Assembly (NCBI GenBank): GCA_034401795.1
Contig: JAVVLW010002677.1
Span: 62,001 to 126,000 of the forward strand
Direction: 5' to 3'
Length of the DNA: 64,000 bases
Source: Chaetoderma sp. LZ-2023a
Taxonomy: Eukaryota; Mollusca; Caudofoveata; Chaetodermatida; Chaetodermatidae
Shown here: one piece after another, positions 21,110 to 33,116 of the stretch
Numbering within the stretch: position 1 is the first letter of the stretch
Layout of the letters: every line of letters begins with the position of its first letter
Made by a program: the position numbers and the translations under genes
The notes under the pieces: model-generated
What the model was told of the DNA's origin: nothing
The model's input: only the letters and a program-made list of their open reading frames with translations
Databases searched by the model: none

Positions 21110-21400
21110 TGACCTTTCCAGATTTAGCCAAGCTCCCTCCGCCCATCTATCTCTAAGCTCCACCCACACCTCGTCCGCGTTGGGATCGATCGATCTCTGA
21201 TCTCCCTGACTATCAATATCCAGAAAAGTATATAGGTAAATTAGTTTCAAAATATTCAACAACATCTTTATTGAATAGTAAAGACATACAATTCGTACAA
21301 CGTGTCGGACTATTACGCGTTAAAGACGAACTATAGGGCCTCACTCATGACGTCATGATTATGACGTCATCCTACACGCCACGTAGTTTACCATGACGTC
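21110..21400 (-). mobile_element. Family-1 MITE-like element, copy D
   Basis: Starts GACCTTTCCAG, with CATCTATCTCTAAGCTCCAC, ATCGATCGATCTC, AAATTAGTTTCAAAATATTC and ACAATTCGTACAACG, then three TGACGTCA-type sites. Opposite to copy C, 400 bases away, so C and D form an imperfect inverted pair. Confidence 0.7.
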
Positions 21401-22145
21401 ATACGATATCCTAGAAAAAATTAAACTATCCTTCCTAAGGTTTCTATTAAATCTAAAACGCAGTACACCATCTTACACGCTTTACGGGGAGGTGGGAGAA
21501 ATGCCTCTAAAATTACTCATAAAACAACGCATGATTAATTACTGGCTCACATTAATTACTGGGAAGCAAACGACTACAAACAAAACAACACGCAGTACAA
21601 GTGGTTTAATAAACAGTATCAAAACTCTACTAGAGGAAACGGGTATGTGGTATCTATGGGAAACGCTAATAATACCGCAGGGCATAAACATAAAAAGAAT
21701 CATAGAACAAAATCTTGAAGACCAATTTAGACAAAACTGGATAGGGGAAATGACAGAATCGTGGAAAGGGAAAACGTATAAATCATTTAAGCAAAACCTG
21801 GAAATGGAAACATATCTAGAAAATCTCTCAGACAAGAACTGAATCACCCTAACAAAATTTCGAACAAGCAATCATTACCTATCTATCGAAAAAGGTCGAT
21901 GGGGAGGAATCCCAAGGGAAGAACGAACCTGCAACTTGTGCGACAAGAATGACATAGAGGATAAATTGCACTACGTCCTCGTAGGCAATAATTTTTCTAC
22001 TGAAAAGAAAATCTACTTACCAAAATACTATCAAACTCGCCCAAACTATTTCAAATTTGCTTCTTTATTCTCTACGAAAAATCGAAAATTCCTCACGAAA
22101 TTATGTGCCTTTATTCGAATCATTACTAAACAATTCCAGGCATGA
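21400..22145 (+). pseudogene. LINE ORF2 C-terminal fragment
   Basis: A frame from about 21393 encodes LKRSTPSYTLYGEVGEMPL and IKQRMINYWLTLITGKQ, the region C-terminal to the reverse transcriptase in many non-LTR elements. It stops at TGA 21840-21842 and goes on in the same frame with FRTSNHYLSIEKGRWGGIPR, then the terminal C-x2-C motif (CNLCDKNDIEDKLHYVL) to 22145. One premature stop; the RT domain is absent, as expected of a 5-prime truncated copy. It abuts family-1 copy D. Confidence 0.75.
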
Positions 22146-22187
22146 TGAACGATACCACGTGACACATTATATGAGTCCACATCCTGA

Positions 22188-22416
22188 TTACCCCTTTAGC
22201 CCTTGAATTCTTGAATTTCTCATAGAAAATGTCCATTTGCAGACCAGGAGAGGACTGTTCTTGGGGATTTAACACTTGATTGACTGGTTCGGTTATCGAG
22301 CCAGTCGTTCCAGTGGTGAGGTTTCAGGAATAGTCTTCTCTTGTTCTGCAAATGGGCATTTCTCAAGACCACTGCAGAAGCCGTTTTTGGCTGATATGAG
22401 TGTTAAAGGGTTAAGG
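22188..22416. mobile_element. Family-2 foldback element, copy 2
   Basis: Starts CCCCTTTAGCCCTTGAATT and ends ATGAGTGTTAAAGGGTTAA, with a central TTCGGTTATCGAGCCAGTC and flanking GTCCATTTGCAGACC / GTTCTGCAAATGGGC. The palindrome is more degraded than at 20166-20276. Confidence 0.75.
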
Positions 22417-22539
22417 TCACATAGACTTTGCCGTACTACCCCAATTGCGGTAAGCTGGTCTCGCTCCTCGTTTCGCTTTCGTTTCTGTTTCGGTTTTGGA
22501 AACGAGGAGAGAAGACACGGGGCGCGCCTGCACAATGAA

Positions 22540-22658
22540 CACGCGCGCGCGCACGCACGCACGCACACACGCACGCACACACGCACGCACGCGCGTGAAC
22601 ACGCACACAGACACGGAAGGCAGCTACGCGTGCATAGTAACCGGAAACAAAGACAATC

Positions 22659-22705
<47 letters not shown>

Positions 22706-22814
22706 AAACAACAACAACAGCAACAACAACACTCCGACCACCATCACCGTCTCCACCGAAGACGAATATGACAACAACTATGACGTCTGTATAATATAGT
22801 CTAATATTAATAAT

Positions 22815-22868
<54 letters not shown>

Positions 22869-22875
22869 TCTACTT
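22540..22875. repeat. Microsatellite cluster
   Basis: (ACGC/CACG)n at 22540-22610, (CAA)n at 22655-22730 and (AAT)n at 22815-22868. Frames across it (poly-Gln, poly-Thr) are artefacts. Confidence 0.95.
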
Positions 22876-22879
22876 CTCT

Positions 22880-22980
22880 ACCGCCACAATTTGTAACATC
22901 GTAACGGACCCCGCATGTCACCTTGTGACCTGGGCGTATTAAATAAAATGAAATTAAATGAAATGGAACTTGCAGTGAAG
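22880..22980 (+). mobile_element. Retroposon 3-prime tail, second copy
   Basis: See 19200-19330; shares GTCAC..TGTGACCTG followed by an A-rich end with AATAAA. It follows an AAT tract in the same way. Confidence 0.45.
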
Positions 22981-23349
22981 TAGGATTTCCAGATTTTGGC
23001 TGTGATCAGGATAAAAATATCCGGATCGGATCAAATTCTTGATCTATGGATATCTCGGAAACTACTGGCTCGACGTGGATCATATTTTAGCACAAGAAAG
23101 TGCCCCTCACTAGAATTGTATAGTTTGGGACGAGATAAAAAAATCAGGAAAGTAAAAAAATCTAGAAAATCAAAAAAATCTACAGCCTACAATGTGACAA
23201 AATGAGTGAGCAATCTCCGAGCTTAAATCCACAAGCCTATCAGATTCCCATTTCGAGGCTGCTATGGTATTCTCATTTCAATAAATAAAGCATTTATAGG
23301 CCGATGTACCAGAATATTGATAGTTTGATACTGATGACTTGTATTTCAG

Positions 23350-23491
23350 ACATATTGTATCCAGCAAACTGGAACCTACTCATGCGCGTGAGGTGTTTCC
23401 ATGTTTTGATGAACCGAACCTGAAAGCGAATTTTACAATCACCTTAATACACGAACGAGGATATACAGCGCTCTCCAATATGCCGGACGAG
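23350..23491 (+). CDS. M1 aminopeptidase exon 2 (residues 223-270)
   Basis: Encodes the conserved N-terminal-domain block with THAREVFPCFDEPNLKANF, the family signature equivalent to ARRAFPCFDEP. The acceptor TTTCAG ends at 23349; the first base completes the split Lys codon from exon 1. It ends SNMPDE before donor GTAAGA at 23492, phase 0. It lies 19.3 kb downstream of exon 1; the intron between them holds element 1. Confidence 0.93.
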
Positions 23492-23524
23492 GTAAGATTC
23501 AATGTAGCAGAGGAGTACTCGTAT

Positions 23525-23700
23525 TACCTGGGGAGCAAGTAGGAGGTTTCGGGACCGGTCTGCTGTCAAAGGATGTCATATACCAAAATGATCCCTGCAG
23601 CATGGGGAATGTCATCCTACTAGACATCCTTGCGGATCTGGATGTTAAAGGTCACAATGACCTTGAGATGTTGGCCAAGGTCACGACTTTAAACAAATCA
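23525..23700 (+). repeat. Family-4 repeat, copy 1 (inverted mate at 30770-30945)
   Basis: CCTGGGGAGCAAG, GGACCGGTCTGCTGTCAAA, ATATACCAAAATGATCC and CTAGACATCCTTGCGG recur in reverse complement at 30770-30945. This copy lies 34 bases after exon 2; its mate lies about 90 bases before exon 3. Confidence 0.8.
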
Positions 23701-23814
23701 CTGTATTTCGCTTCTACATTCCTTTAGAGATGTGTCATGTTAGATATGCCATTCCTACTGAATAATAATATGTTCTATGGTGACTTAGACTTAATAGGTC
23801 AATACTCAGATTAA

Positions 23815-24020
23815 CCCTTTACGCCCTTAAGCCAGATTCCTCGCATTATTTGCAAAATATGAACTGCAATATTGAATATTTTGAAACATGTGTGGGTTTG
23901 ACATTTCGGCCAAAGCAAAATCATTGACAGCTTCCCGTCAAATTAGTTAAACTATTCAATGCTGTTCCTGTATGGTTCAACTGAAATTAAATTCCGGAAT
24001 TTCAGGAGTGAAAGGGTTAA
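23815..24020. mobile_element. Short element with AACCCTTT ends
   Basis: Begins TTAACCCTTTACGCCC and ends GAGTGAAAGGGTTAAA. Inside are TTGAATATTTTGAAAC and CCGTCAAATTAGTTAAACTA facing each other. It combines the ends of family 2 with the core motif of family 1. Confidence 0.5.
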
Positions 24021-25330
24021 ATACATTAACTATGCAGAATTTCCAATGCTTGTACTAAGAAAAAATTGTATTCAATATAAATTTCATACTTCCACACAAT
24101 ATATATATTTTTGTGTGAATTATTTACACAAACTAAACCGTATTTTCAACTGTTTAAATGCGTCAATTTGTTAATGGTACAACACAGTCCTTGTACATAC
24201 TATCAAAGCTGAAACAGAAATAGTACCATCACTAATCGGACTAATCACAAAATGTATTAATTATCTTGGCATTGCTAAGTTTCCTACTTGGCCTGTTCAC
24301 GTGCACACGATGTATCCAGGAATGTCACATATTTTATATTGACTACTGGAAATACCACCAATTAACATAAAAGCACGAATCACGTGACTCATTGACATTC
24401 TCAGACTATGCTCACAGACTAAAACAAAGGTTTATCAACTGTCCCAGCGCTAATATTTTCCACGGCTTCAAAACACAGCCCCTATGTAAAACCTCGCAGT
24501 GAAAGTTGAAGCAAAAAATATCACTGCCGTCAGATTCATGAACAAGTGTTTCTGTTATTCGGACCCAGCTCCATTTCACAATGAAATGCAATGCAATTCA
24601 ACATTGCAGGGAATGCCAAGCTTATTTACAAGGACAGTTTATTTTGCAGCTTTTGCCACACATACAAGCGAAAGTCATTCCCGTCTTTGCTGATCATGCA
24701 TCCGATGTTGTCGCAACAGGAAGATTTTGTCGTTTAGATGTTTCCTGCCATACCCAGAAAGCGATGGTAGATTTAGTTGTGATATGTGGGCATATTTATC
24801 AACACATGTGGAATGAGTATGCTTCAAGTGCTGCTCAAATGCGGATCGGGTTGGTGGGTGCATTTTCATTTGTGCATATCTGAACTTAAACACTCATGAC
24901 CTCTTCATTCCGGTATGCTAATACATCGGCCTGAACTAGCCCCGCCTACTGCCTTTAGTAGACTCATTTAATCATTATTTCTTTCCGTATTTTTTTCTCC
25001 CGTGAATCTGCATAGATGATGCTATGGCTTGCAGAGTTATTTCACTGCTGTGTGAAATAAATGAATCTTTACCAATTTAATATTGAAAATCAGATGTGTA
25101 ATCTCTGCAGCGATGCTATGTGGAAATGAATTAAGGACGGGGAGTGTTTGATATTTCATGAATTGCAAGTTAGTTGTCATGCACTGCACGCCAGATTGGA
25201 AAAGAGTGTGTCCTTTGATGGCAACATTAGCACTGTCTTCCGATCCAATTATATTCAACATATTTAACAGTAAGTCTTTTGTACGTTTCTGGATGATGTG
25301 TCGACAGTCATGACAGTGTAGTCGGTTATA
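24021..25330. other. No gene established
   Basis: Non-coding intron 2 sequence. A plus-strand frame near 24499-24890 has some coding look but stops and shifts and has no recognisable motif. Bases 25190-25270 (GCACTGTCTTCCGATCCAAT) are one arm of the TTGGAAGACATTGCTG palindrome type. Confidence 0.35.
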
Positions 25331-26745
25331 ATGCATATAACATCAGGATCACTGCTTAAAAAGTCATCGCTGAACCCAGAGATACTCAACAACTACAGAC
25401 CAGTTTCAAATCTAACATTCCTATCCAAATTGACTGAAAAGGTTGTCGCAGTACGTATATCTGAGCATATGCAACATTACAAACTAGCTGAGAAATTCCA
25501 ATCCGCTTATAGAGTGCACCATGGAACAGAAACAGCATTAGTTAGAGTTCAGAATGATATTTTCAGGTCACTGGACAATCATAATGCAACTTTCTTGGTA
25601 TTACTAGATCTATCAGTTGCGTTTGATACGATTGATCACGAGATACTCTGTGAGCGCATGAACAATAACATTGGTATTAGCGGTACAGCCCTGTCATGGA
25701 TACGATCATACCTCTCAGACAGATATCAGGCAGTGTGCATCGTTAATTCGCGAAGCTCTAATATCTTATTAAAATACGGTGTGCCACAAGGGTCCGTACT
25801 CAGTCCGAGATTTTTCACAGTGTACTCTGCCCCAATTGCAAACATAGCTAGACGACATAACCTTAATGTGCATATGTATGCTGATGGTACTCAGCTGTAT
25901 ATGTCATTCAATCCTAACGTGCCTACACAGGAAGATTCGGTTCTTCAAAAGGTTAGAGAATGCGTTTCTGATATTAGTCTGTGGATCACCAGGAACAAGT
26001 TAAAGCTCTACTCAGATAAAACAGAGTTCCTGGTCATGTCAACATACCAACAAAGTAGTAAACTCGCCACCACGGATGTTCAACTAGTAGACAGTAATAT
26101 CACGGCAACTGCGTCCGCCAGAAACCTAGGTATTATTATTGACCAGGCTATGGACATGAATGCACATATACGATCCGTGTGTAAATCTGCATATTTCCAT
26201 CTCCGCAACATCAACTCCATCAGAAATGTGTTAACACACCAAAGCACAGAGACACTAATACATGCCTTCATCACGTCACGATTAGACAATGGAAATCGTC
26301 TTCGTTCAGGTATTACAGAACAGTCTCTGAATAAACTGCATGGTCTTCAAAATGCTGCGGCTCGCATTATCATGAAGGTCAGGAAGGGGGAGCATATAAC
26401 ACCAATTCTAAAACATCTCCACTGGTTGCCAGTCCTGCAGAGAATAAAGTTTAAGCTTCTCCTCCTGACCTGGAAATGTCTGCACAATAGAGCCCCCGAA
26501 TACATGCAAGACATGCTAACACCCTATGGCACAGGCCGCATACTTCGGTCTAGAGACCACCAGTTTGCTCTGCGTCCCACGATCAAAATTGCGCTCCTGT
26601 GGGGATAGAGCCTTCAGTGTTGTTGCCCCTAAACTATAGAATAATCTGCCTCTTGCTATAAGAACATGCAAATCAATAGAAAATTTCAAGAAAACACTAA
26701 AGTCTCACCTATTCACAAGCGCCTATGAAAATTAATTTTTCGAGA
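25331..26745 (+). pseudogene. LINE reverse transcriptase, 5-prime truncated and inactive
   Basis: A 425-codon frame encodes a non-LTR RT of the CR1/L2/Jockey kind: LNNYRPVSNLTFLSKLTEKV, LVLLDLSVAFDTIDHEIL (first catalytic Asp present), YGVPQGSVLSP, then MYADGTQLY. The second Asp of the YADD box is Gly (codon 25886-25888), so polymerase activity is lost. The C-terminal region continues (NAAARIIMKV, LHWLPVLQRIKFKLLLLTWK) until a 1-base frame change near 26595. The following GDRAFSVVAPKL part is in another frame, with a further stop in place of the usual Trp. There is no endonuclease domain upstream, typical of 5-prime truncation. Confidence 0.85.
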
Positions 26746-26799
26746 TATGGCGCTATACCCTTGCATTATGAAGTGTATGAAGAATAACATGCTGATCCG

Positions 26800-28240
26800 C
26801 CTATCCATGCGTAGTCATTAGGCATGGGTTTGGTTACGCATCGATGTTAGTGACTTTAGCTGTTTCAGTTTTATCACTGAATCCACCAGCAAAGTACGAC
26901 AAAATATACGAGTCCATACACTCAGTAGACAATTTTTTAGAAAGTTGTCATTATTTATGGAAACTGCAAAGAAACCAGTTGGATCGGGAACAGAAATCCC
27001 ATCCATGACTTTCTAGGTTTTCAAGACGCAGATTTCAATTCGATGCTGACTCCCAGTTTCCTTCAAACTGATCTATTCATATCAGTCATTACAGAAAAAA
27101 GAATTGTTGTTTCACATGGGAAGGTTTTTAGAAGCTTTGCTTGTTTTGCCTGTTTGCGATTACGCCATGCAGTTTGTCCTTATAGAATAATGACGATTTC
27201 AGAATTAGATGCATAGCATCTATAACAACAATTGTTTTGCTTCTTCGGGGAATCCATGCAACACAATATGTGATTTAGTCTGTCTCAATAGTGTTTCACA
27301 AATCTGAACTTTATGCCATCCGACTGTCGTTTGTGAAGAGCGATTGGGGAACCGCGTTGTATTCATCTTCTTCAACAATGACACGGAATACACCAGCTTG
27401 CCCACCGCATGCTACATACAATCCGTGCCATTATTATCAAGTGTGAGGTTTGTGCTTTTCTGAAATGGCTTCCAAACCACTTTCTTCCTTACCATCTGCA
27501 TTAACTGCATGTGTGGTGGTATGCCGTTGTGGTTTCTCTCTGCCTATCTCCATGCGAAAGCCCCATCCATCATTACATTAAAAACTAAATGATCAATTGT
27601 TGGTAGCTGTTTCATTTCAGGCAAGTAGAGACCGCTCGTCGAACGGCCGCTGTGAGATATGGTCCTTTCCAATTTGCCTCGCGCTCATAGAACATGAATC
27701 GCTGTAAATTATCAGCCAGCAGACTTATTAACCATAAGATGACGGTTGGGTTATCATTAATTGACACTGTCGTCATAGGAATTCATGGATGGTTGCCGCT
27801 CATCTATGTTAGCTTGTATACCACCAAGCGTATCTAAATGCTAATTTATCATTATATTCTTTGCTACAAACTATCTTAGAACATGCTCAGTATCACCATC
27901 ACACACAAATCTAGCATTTTCTTGTAACCACTCTTCGAACCCCTCTAATCGCAATGAGCGACATAGTAAATGTCCACAAGATCGCGTTTTGCCACAAATA
28001 ACACACATCTTTTTGTAACAAAATTCTTGTGTAGACGATCGCGTTTTGATTTCACTACTACATGTAAGAGGTAGACTCTTTGATTTCTGTAGATGGGCTA
28101 TAGGTTGAGATATTGGTGTTACTGTCTTACTGCCACAACCGTATGGAGTTTTTGTTGTGTGCATGCATTGCAATGCCTGAAATGTCACCGTGGTATCATG
28201 TTTTCTAACCATGTGCCACAATTTATATAACATGCAATGA
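26800..28240 (-). pseudogene. Possible decayed transposon coding region
   Basis: Several minus-strand open pieces (27871-28233 with KMCVICGKTRSCGHLLC, 27220-27405, 26818-27006) are coding-like and broken by stops and frame changes. The Cys-rich start resembles N-terminal regions of some invertebrate transposon-derived proteins, but I cannot name the family. The orientation and order suggest one old gene. Confidence 0.25.
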
Positions 28241-28620
28241 GTTTACTGTGTCAGCTTGTCAGATATGCATTGCCGTTATAAGTTTATCTGTAGATTTAAT
28301 AGTATCTAGAGGTTCAGTTTCGCGTCGAGTCTGACTTAGTACATATTTTTTCATAATCGGTCTTTGGTTTGGAGTTTGGATACTAGCTTGTCTTTTGCAT
28401 CAGGCTGTGGAATCCCTTGATCGTTGCATGACAATTTAAAACAAGAACATACACACGTATCAAAGATAATATATGGATTTGTCTATGGCAGTAGCAAACA
28501 TCAACACCAACATCTTCAGCATGTATCAGTGAGGTATCCACTGTCCAATAACATTGCGTCTAGTTCCTTTACAATAATTTTAATTTTAATCTATTCTAAA
28601 TGCATTGCCCTATGTTGAAT

Positions 28621-28664
<44 letters not shown>

Positions 28665-28667
<3 letters not shown>

Positions 28668-30321
28668 CTGTGCAAAAGTTAAGCACCACCCTATTTTTAC
28701 GCACATGCGAGGGTATATTCATGTGCTATGAAGAAAGCAATAGCATAAACATTTATGTACCCATCCATCTTAGTGCAAGAGATAATAATGCAACTAGAGG
28801 AATGCTGATTATGATGGTGGGGAAACACTGTATGTTTTTGTTTGAACTTGAAAACGAGGCCTGCATATGGTTACGTTGACACAACTGACAACTATTGCCC
28901 TACAGTTGACACACATGGCTAGATTGTCATTAATGGTGTCTGAAAACGAAGTTTAACATCTGTGCACGAGTTTGAAACTGTCATTATTAATACCGGGTAT
29001 ATCCACCTTGTGCCTGGATGACGGCCTGGACACGACGTCTCATGCTGGTCACCAACCGACTGGTACGCCATTGTGGTATTCGTTGCCATTCAAGATGGAG
29101 TGCGTCTGTTAATTCCTGTAGGTTCTGCACAGGAGGATCGCTCCTTCTCACCATGTTTCCCAGAATGTCCCAGATATGCTCAATAGGGTTCATGTCAGGG
29201 CTCCTTGCTGGCCATGGTAGGGTTTCGATGGCATTCTGGCGGAGGTATTCATGCACAGCTCTAGCACGATGTGGTCGGTCGTTGTCATCCATGAATATAG
29301 GGTGGGTTCCAGGTGCATGATTTACAAAATGAGGGACCACAACTCTATCCAGTATGGAATCTTGATATCTTTGTCCATTTAGTGTTCCAGGTACAGTCAA
29401 CAGATCCAGCTTACAATCAAATGAGATGCGCCCCCATATCATAACGGAACCTCCACCAAATGGAACTTCTTCCATGATGTTACGTTGGTCGTACGCCGTG
29501 CGTCTGGACCTCCATACACGAGTTCGACCATCTGTGGCATGAAGCAGGAACCGACTTTTATCGGACCAGTGCACCCGTCTCCAGGATCTCATGTTCCAGT
29601 GTCTTCTTTCGTTGCACCACCTCAGACGCTCCTCTTTGTGGTGTGCAGTGAGGAGAGGACGTCTGACAGGTCTCCTAGCTTTCATGCCAGCATCATACAG
29701 TCTCCTTTTGACGGTAGACATTGACACTCTATTGCGCGTTTCCCATTGCTGGCTGAGCACTCTGCTGTTGGTGAATGGAGATCTCCTAACAAGGCGTACT
29801 AGGGCTCGATCATCACGGGCAGTAGTCTTCTTCGGTCTTCCAGATCTAGGCCTGTCCTTCACCTCGTTAGTTTGCCCATGTTTTGCAATCAAACGACTGA
29901 TTACAGTATGGTTAATGTTCAGCTGTCTGCCAATCTCTCCGCATGACATACCAGTGGTATGCATGCCTATGATTTGCCATTTCACACGATCACTTAACCT
30001 TCGTCTTGCCATAGCGGTTCACAATCAAGAGCTAATTCTCTCTGTACAAATAAACCACGGTCATGAACACAAAATTCCTAATCCTGTCGCCTAAATCTGT
30101 ATGTAATGTTCTACACCTCAAACTGGACTTTTACATAACTGAACACGTGTGCTATTTCCCGCCACGCACGGACATCAAGCGGCGTGAAGTCATGCATGCA
30201 TGTGCATTTCGTACTTGGAATTATGTCAGCTAACGCGGGGACAAAAAGTATGGCAGCCTAGTTGTACCATTATGTTTCTACGTTCTATTGTTTTTGCTGG
30301 TGCTTAACTTTTGCACAGGTG
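28665..30321 (-). mobile_element. Tc1/mariner transposon, apparently intact
   Basis: A 1657-bp element with 24-bp inverted ends (CACCTGTGCAAAAGTTAAGC, then ACCA) at 28665-28688 and 30298-30321. They are flanked by TA at 28663-28664 and 30322-30323, the standard target duplication. It contains one full-length transposase gene. Confidence 0.95.
28987..30012 (-). CDS. Tc1-family transposase, DD34E
   Basis: Cuts and pastes the element through a DDE active site after binding its inverted ends. 341 residues, the normal length for Tc1 transposases. N-terminal helix-turn-helix region with WQIIGMHTTGMSCGEIGRQL, then the GRPKK hinge near residues 59-63. Catalytic Asp in VHWSDKSRF, second Asp in FMDDN, Glu in SPDMNPIEH with exactly 34 residues between the last two. 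HWSDKS has Lys where SDES is common. No stop or frameshift is seen, so it may be active. Confidence 0.95.
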   Translation of the reverse strand: MARRRLSDRVKWQIIGMHTTGMSCGEIGRQLNINHTVISRLIAKHGQTNEVKDRPRSGRPKKTTARDDRALVRLVRRSPFTNSRVLSQQWETRNRVSMSTVKRRLYDAGMKARRPVRRPLLTAHHKEERLRWCNERRHWNMRSWRRVHWSDKSRFLLHATDGRTRVWRSRRTAYDQRNIMEEVPFGGGSVMIWGRISFDCKLDLLTVPGTLNGQRYQDSILDRVVVPHFVNHAPGTHPIFMDDNDRPHRARAVHEYLRQNAIETLPWPARSPDMNPIEHIWDILGNMVRRSDPPVQNLQELTDALHLEWQRIPQWRTSRLVTSMRRRVQAVIQAQGGYTRY

Positions 30322-30636
<315 letters not shown>

Positions 30637-30769
30637 ATGATCGAATTCAACATAGGGCAATGCATTTAGAATAGATTAAAATAAAAATAATTCAGTTGAT
30701 ACAATACATTAAAGAATTGAGCTTAAAACTAATTTCTAAGGCAGATATACATGATTCTTTACAATTACG

Positions 30770-30945
30770 ACATTGACCTACATTTCAAGGTCAAAGTGAC
30801 ATTTAACATCCAGCCGCAAGGATGTCTAGTGAGATGGTATTCTCCATGGTTCAAGGATCATTTTGGTATATGCCATCTTTTGACAGCAGACCGGTCCCAA
30901 AATTCCAAAATTTGGGCACCTTGCTCCCCAGGTATATCGCAGAAG
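30770..30945 (-). repeat. Family-4 repeat, copy 2
   Basis: Reverse complement of 23525-23700; contains CCGCAAGGATGTCTAGTGAG, TTTTGGTATATGCCATC, TTGACAGCAGACCGGTCCC and CTTGCTCCCCAGG. Confidence 0.8.
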
Positions 30946-31032
30946 CGATCACGTGTGACGTATTGAGCAGTCTCCTACCACATCTTACACATTCTCATAC
31001 ACGCATTCGCTATTGTTTTCTATCTTCTTCAG

Positions 31033-31170
31033 TCCACAGAATCCTGGGCAGAGAATAGCACATTATTGGCGACACGATTTGCACCTTCCGTAATTATGAG
31101 CACCTATCTAGCCGCATTCATCGTGTGCGACTTCCAGAAACTTCAAGCAATCACACCTGGCGGTCTGCTA
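31033..31170 (+). CDS. M1 aminopeptidase exon 3 (residues 271-316)
   Basis: Encodes the end of the N-terminal domain, with MSTYLAAFIVCDF, the equivalent of the family MSTYLLAF(I/V)V block. The acceptor follows a pyrimidine run, CTTCTTCAG, ending at 31032; donor GTAAGC is at 31171. It is 46 codons, phase 0 on both sides. Confidence 0.92.
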
Positions 31171-31254
31171 GTAAGCCGCTAATATATTGATACATTAGGA
31201 GATTATGGGAAGAGTGAGAGAGTGAATGCTATACACATGGACCTAGTATTTATC

Positions 31255-31259
31255 TGCTT

Positions 31260-31290
<31 letters not shown>

Positions 31291-31530
31291 GGTTGGTTTG
31301 CTGATTGATTGATTGATTGATTGATTTGAATGGATAGATGGATAGATGGATGAATTAATTGATAAACAGATGGATGGATGGATACATGTCTGGCGGCATG
31401 GCTGGCTGGCTGGCTGTCTCGCTCGGTTGGTCGTCGCTCGCGCGCTTGATTGACTGATTTGCACCTTGTTCTATTCATGCATGCGCGCGTGTGTGCATGC
31501 CCGGGTACGTACGTACGTACGCGTGTGCGT
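31255..31530. repeat. Simple repeats in intron 3
   Basis: (GATT)n at 31258-31325, (GGAT/AGAT)n at 31330-31385, (GGCT)n at 31395-31412 and (GTAC)n at 31505-31520. No gene. Confidence 0.9.
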
Positions 31531-31661
31531 GCCCAATGCCTCATTTGCATTTGAGAAGATATATATGTGGATTTGGAATAACATTAAATAAACTGATGTC
31601 ATAAGTATTGTTGTTGTTACTACCAACATCAGCAGTATCTGTGTATGTTTGTATTGCCTAG

Positions 31662-31782
31662 GTACGTGTGTGGGCGCCAGAAGAAAGCATTTCACAGGCG
31701 CAATATGCTTTACTCATAGCGAAGCATGTATTGGACTTTCTTGTTACCTATCTACAGGTGCCAGATCCGATGCCAAAGCAAG
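31662..31782 (+). CDS. M1 aminopeptidase exon 4 (residues 317-356 plus 1 nt)
   Basis: Begins VRVWAPEES, matching the family (I/V)R(I/V)WARP strand, and ends VPDPMPKQ just before the GAMEN-containing strand. The acceptor GCCTAG ends at 31661; donor GTAGGG at 31783 splits an Asp codon after its first base. Family members usually have YPLPK where this has DPMPK. Confidence 0.9.
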
Positions 31783-32485
31783 GTAGGGCGACTAACACAA
31801 GGCCTACATGGCTTACATATATAGGTCTAGGCGAATCTCAGATGACGGCAATGGGCATCTCCAAGCATGCACATGGCTGCCTTATTTCAATTTGTAAGCT
31901 GCATTTGCCAAAATAAGCTAATACGTTTATACGCAATTTACAACTATTATGCGTTGGTCAGTCTCGACAGACTTACCGACAGATAAACTGACAGACCTGG
32001 TCTCTCAGTCTATCTGGCAGTGAGTCTGTCGGGAAATTGTTGTATTTTTCCGACAACGTTGCGACCATAGCGCGCCGCAATTATTTTTCATGACCAATTG
32101 TTTAGTGCTTCTGATGACAAAAGTAACGATATGTTCAAATTGTTAATATCCAGAGAACAGATTCAGGGGACTGTACTCCATAAACATAGCATGCTAAACA
32201 TAGCGGTTGCTTCCCCTAAGTAAACGTTCCTATCGCTATCCAGCCATAGATGGGATAGTATGTTCTCAGCTTTTTCCCGTTTGCATTTATATTAATGACC
32301 TAACTAAACACCCACAATCTGACACACTTGTCTTCCATCTGAAGCATGTGAGGAAACAGCTCGCAGTTAAACGGCACACATCAATAGTTGATGCACTGCG
32401 CAGAGTAATGACTAGCTGGCGTTTCCTGTTGAAAGGCTAGTAAGAAAAATGTTGTTATCGCTATAGCCATGTGAAACTGAACCCT
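31783..32485. other. No gene established
   Basis: Intron 4. A frame at 32207-32440 contains LFPVCIYINDLTKH, faintly like the RT motif with YINDL, so a tiny LINE remnant is possible. Nothing else supports it. Confidence 0.3.
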
Positions 32486-32489
32486 GGTA

Positions 32490-32850
32490 CTCAATGGTGG
32501 AATCCAGTTTTAGCTATGCCCACCCGCCCCACAATCTCAATTTCTAGAAAACTATACACGTAAGATGTTGACTATTTTGAAAATAATTTGTCTGGGTGCT
32601 GCTGCTGCCTATGACAACAATTGCTGTTGCTGCCTATGGCAACAGCAGCTGCCCAGGAAATTTGGTTCAAAATATTCAACAGCATGTTTAGTAAATAGTG
32701 AAGCCATACAATTCTTACAACGAGGCTAAGTCCGTTCTCAGTTATGCGTTCGTGACAAGCTTAGCTACGCCATTCACGACGTAATTGATTATGACGTCAG
32801 CCTACATGTCACGTAGTTAATTTTGACGGCATATGATTGACTGAGAAACT
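32490..32850 (-). mobile_element. Family-1 MITE-like element, copy E
   Basis: AATCCAGTTTTAGCTATGCC start, a doubled central stem (GCTGCTGCTGCC / GGCAACAGCAGC) at about 32560-32690, then ACAATTCTTACAACGAGGC, GACGTCAG and a CTGAGAAACTGGA end. Confidence 0.7.
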
Positions 32851-32892
32851 GGATTAATCAATTTGGCGTGTTAGCGCCACGGTCACAGCTTA

Positions 32893-33116
32893 GCCCTTTA
32901 ACATTTAAGCCGGCCAAAAAGGCGTTTGCCATGAGTGGTCTTGAAATGTATATTTGTAGACCAAGAGAAAACATTTATTAAATGTATCGCTGGAATGACT
33001 AGCTAGATAACCGAACCACTATTTCCTGTAATTTTCAAAAATAATCTCTTGGTATGCAAATAAATATTTTCTATGTCAGACAATTGAAGTTTTCTTAAAT
33101 AAATTTGTGGGTTAAA
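32893..33116. mobile_element. Family-2 foldback element, copy 3
   Basis: Starts GCCCTTTAACATTTAAGCC; arms GTAGACCAAGAGAAAA and AATAATCTCTTGGTATGC face each other around 33005; ends GTGGGTTAAA. Strongly diverged. Confidence 0.6.

Noticed and set aside
21393..21842. Independent 149-residue gene
   Set aside because: The same frame continues after the stop with LINE C-terminal motifs, so it is part of a broken LINE fragment.
32207..32440. Reverse-transcriptase-like YINDL motif
   Set aside because: One five-residue match without neighbouring RT motifs; kept only as a remark.
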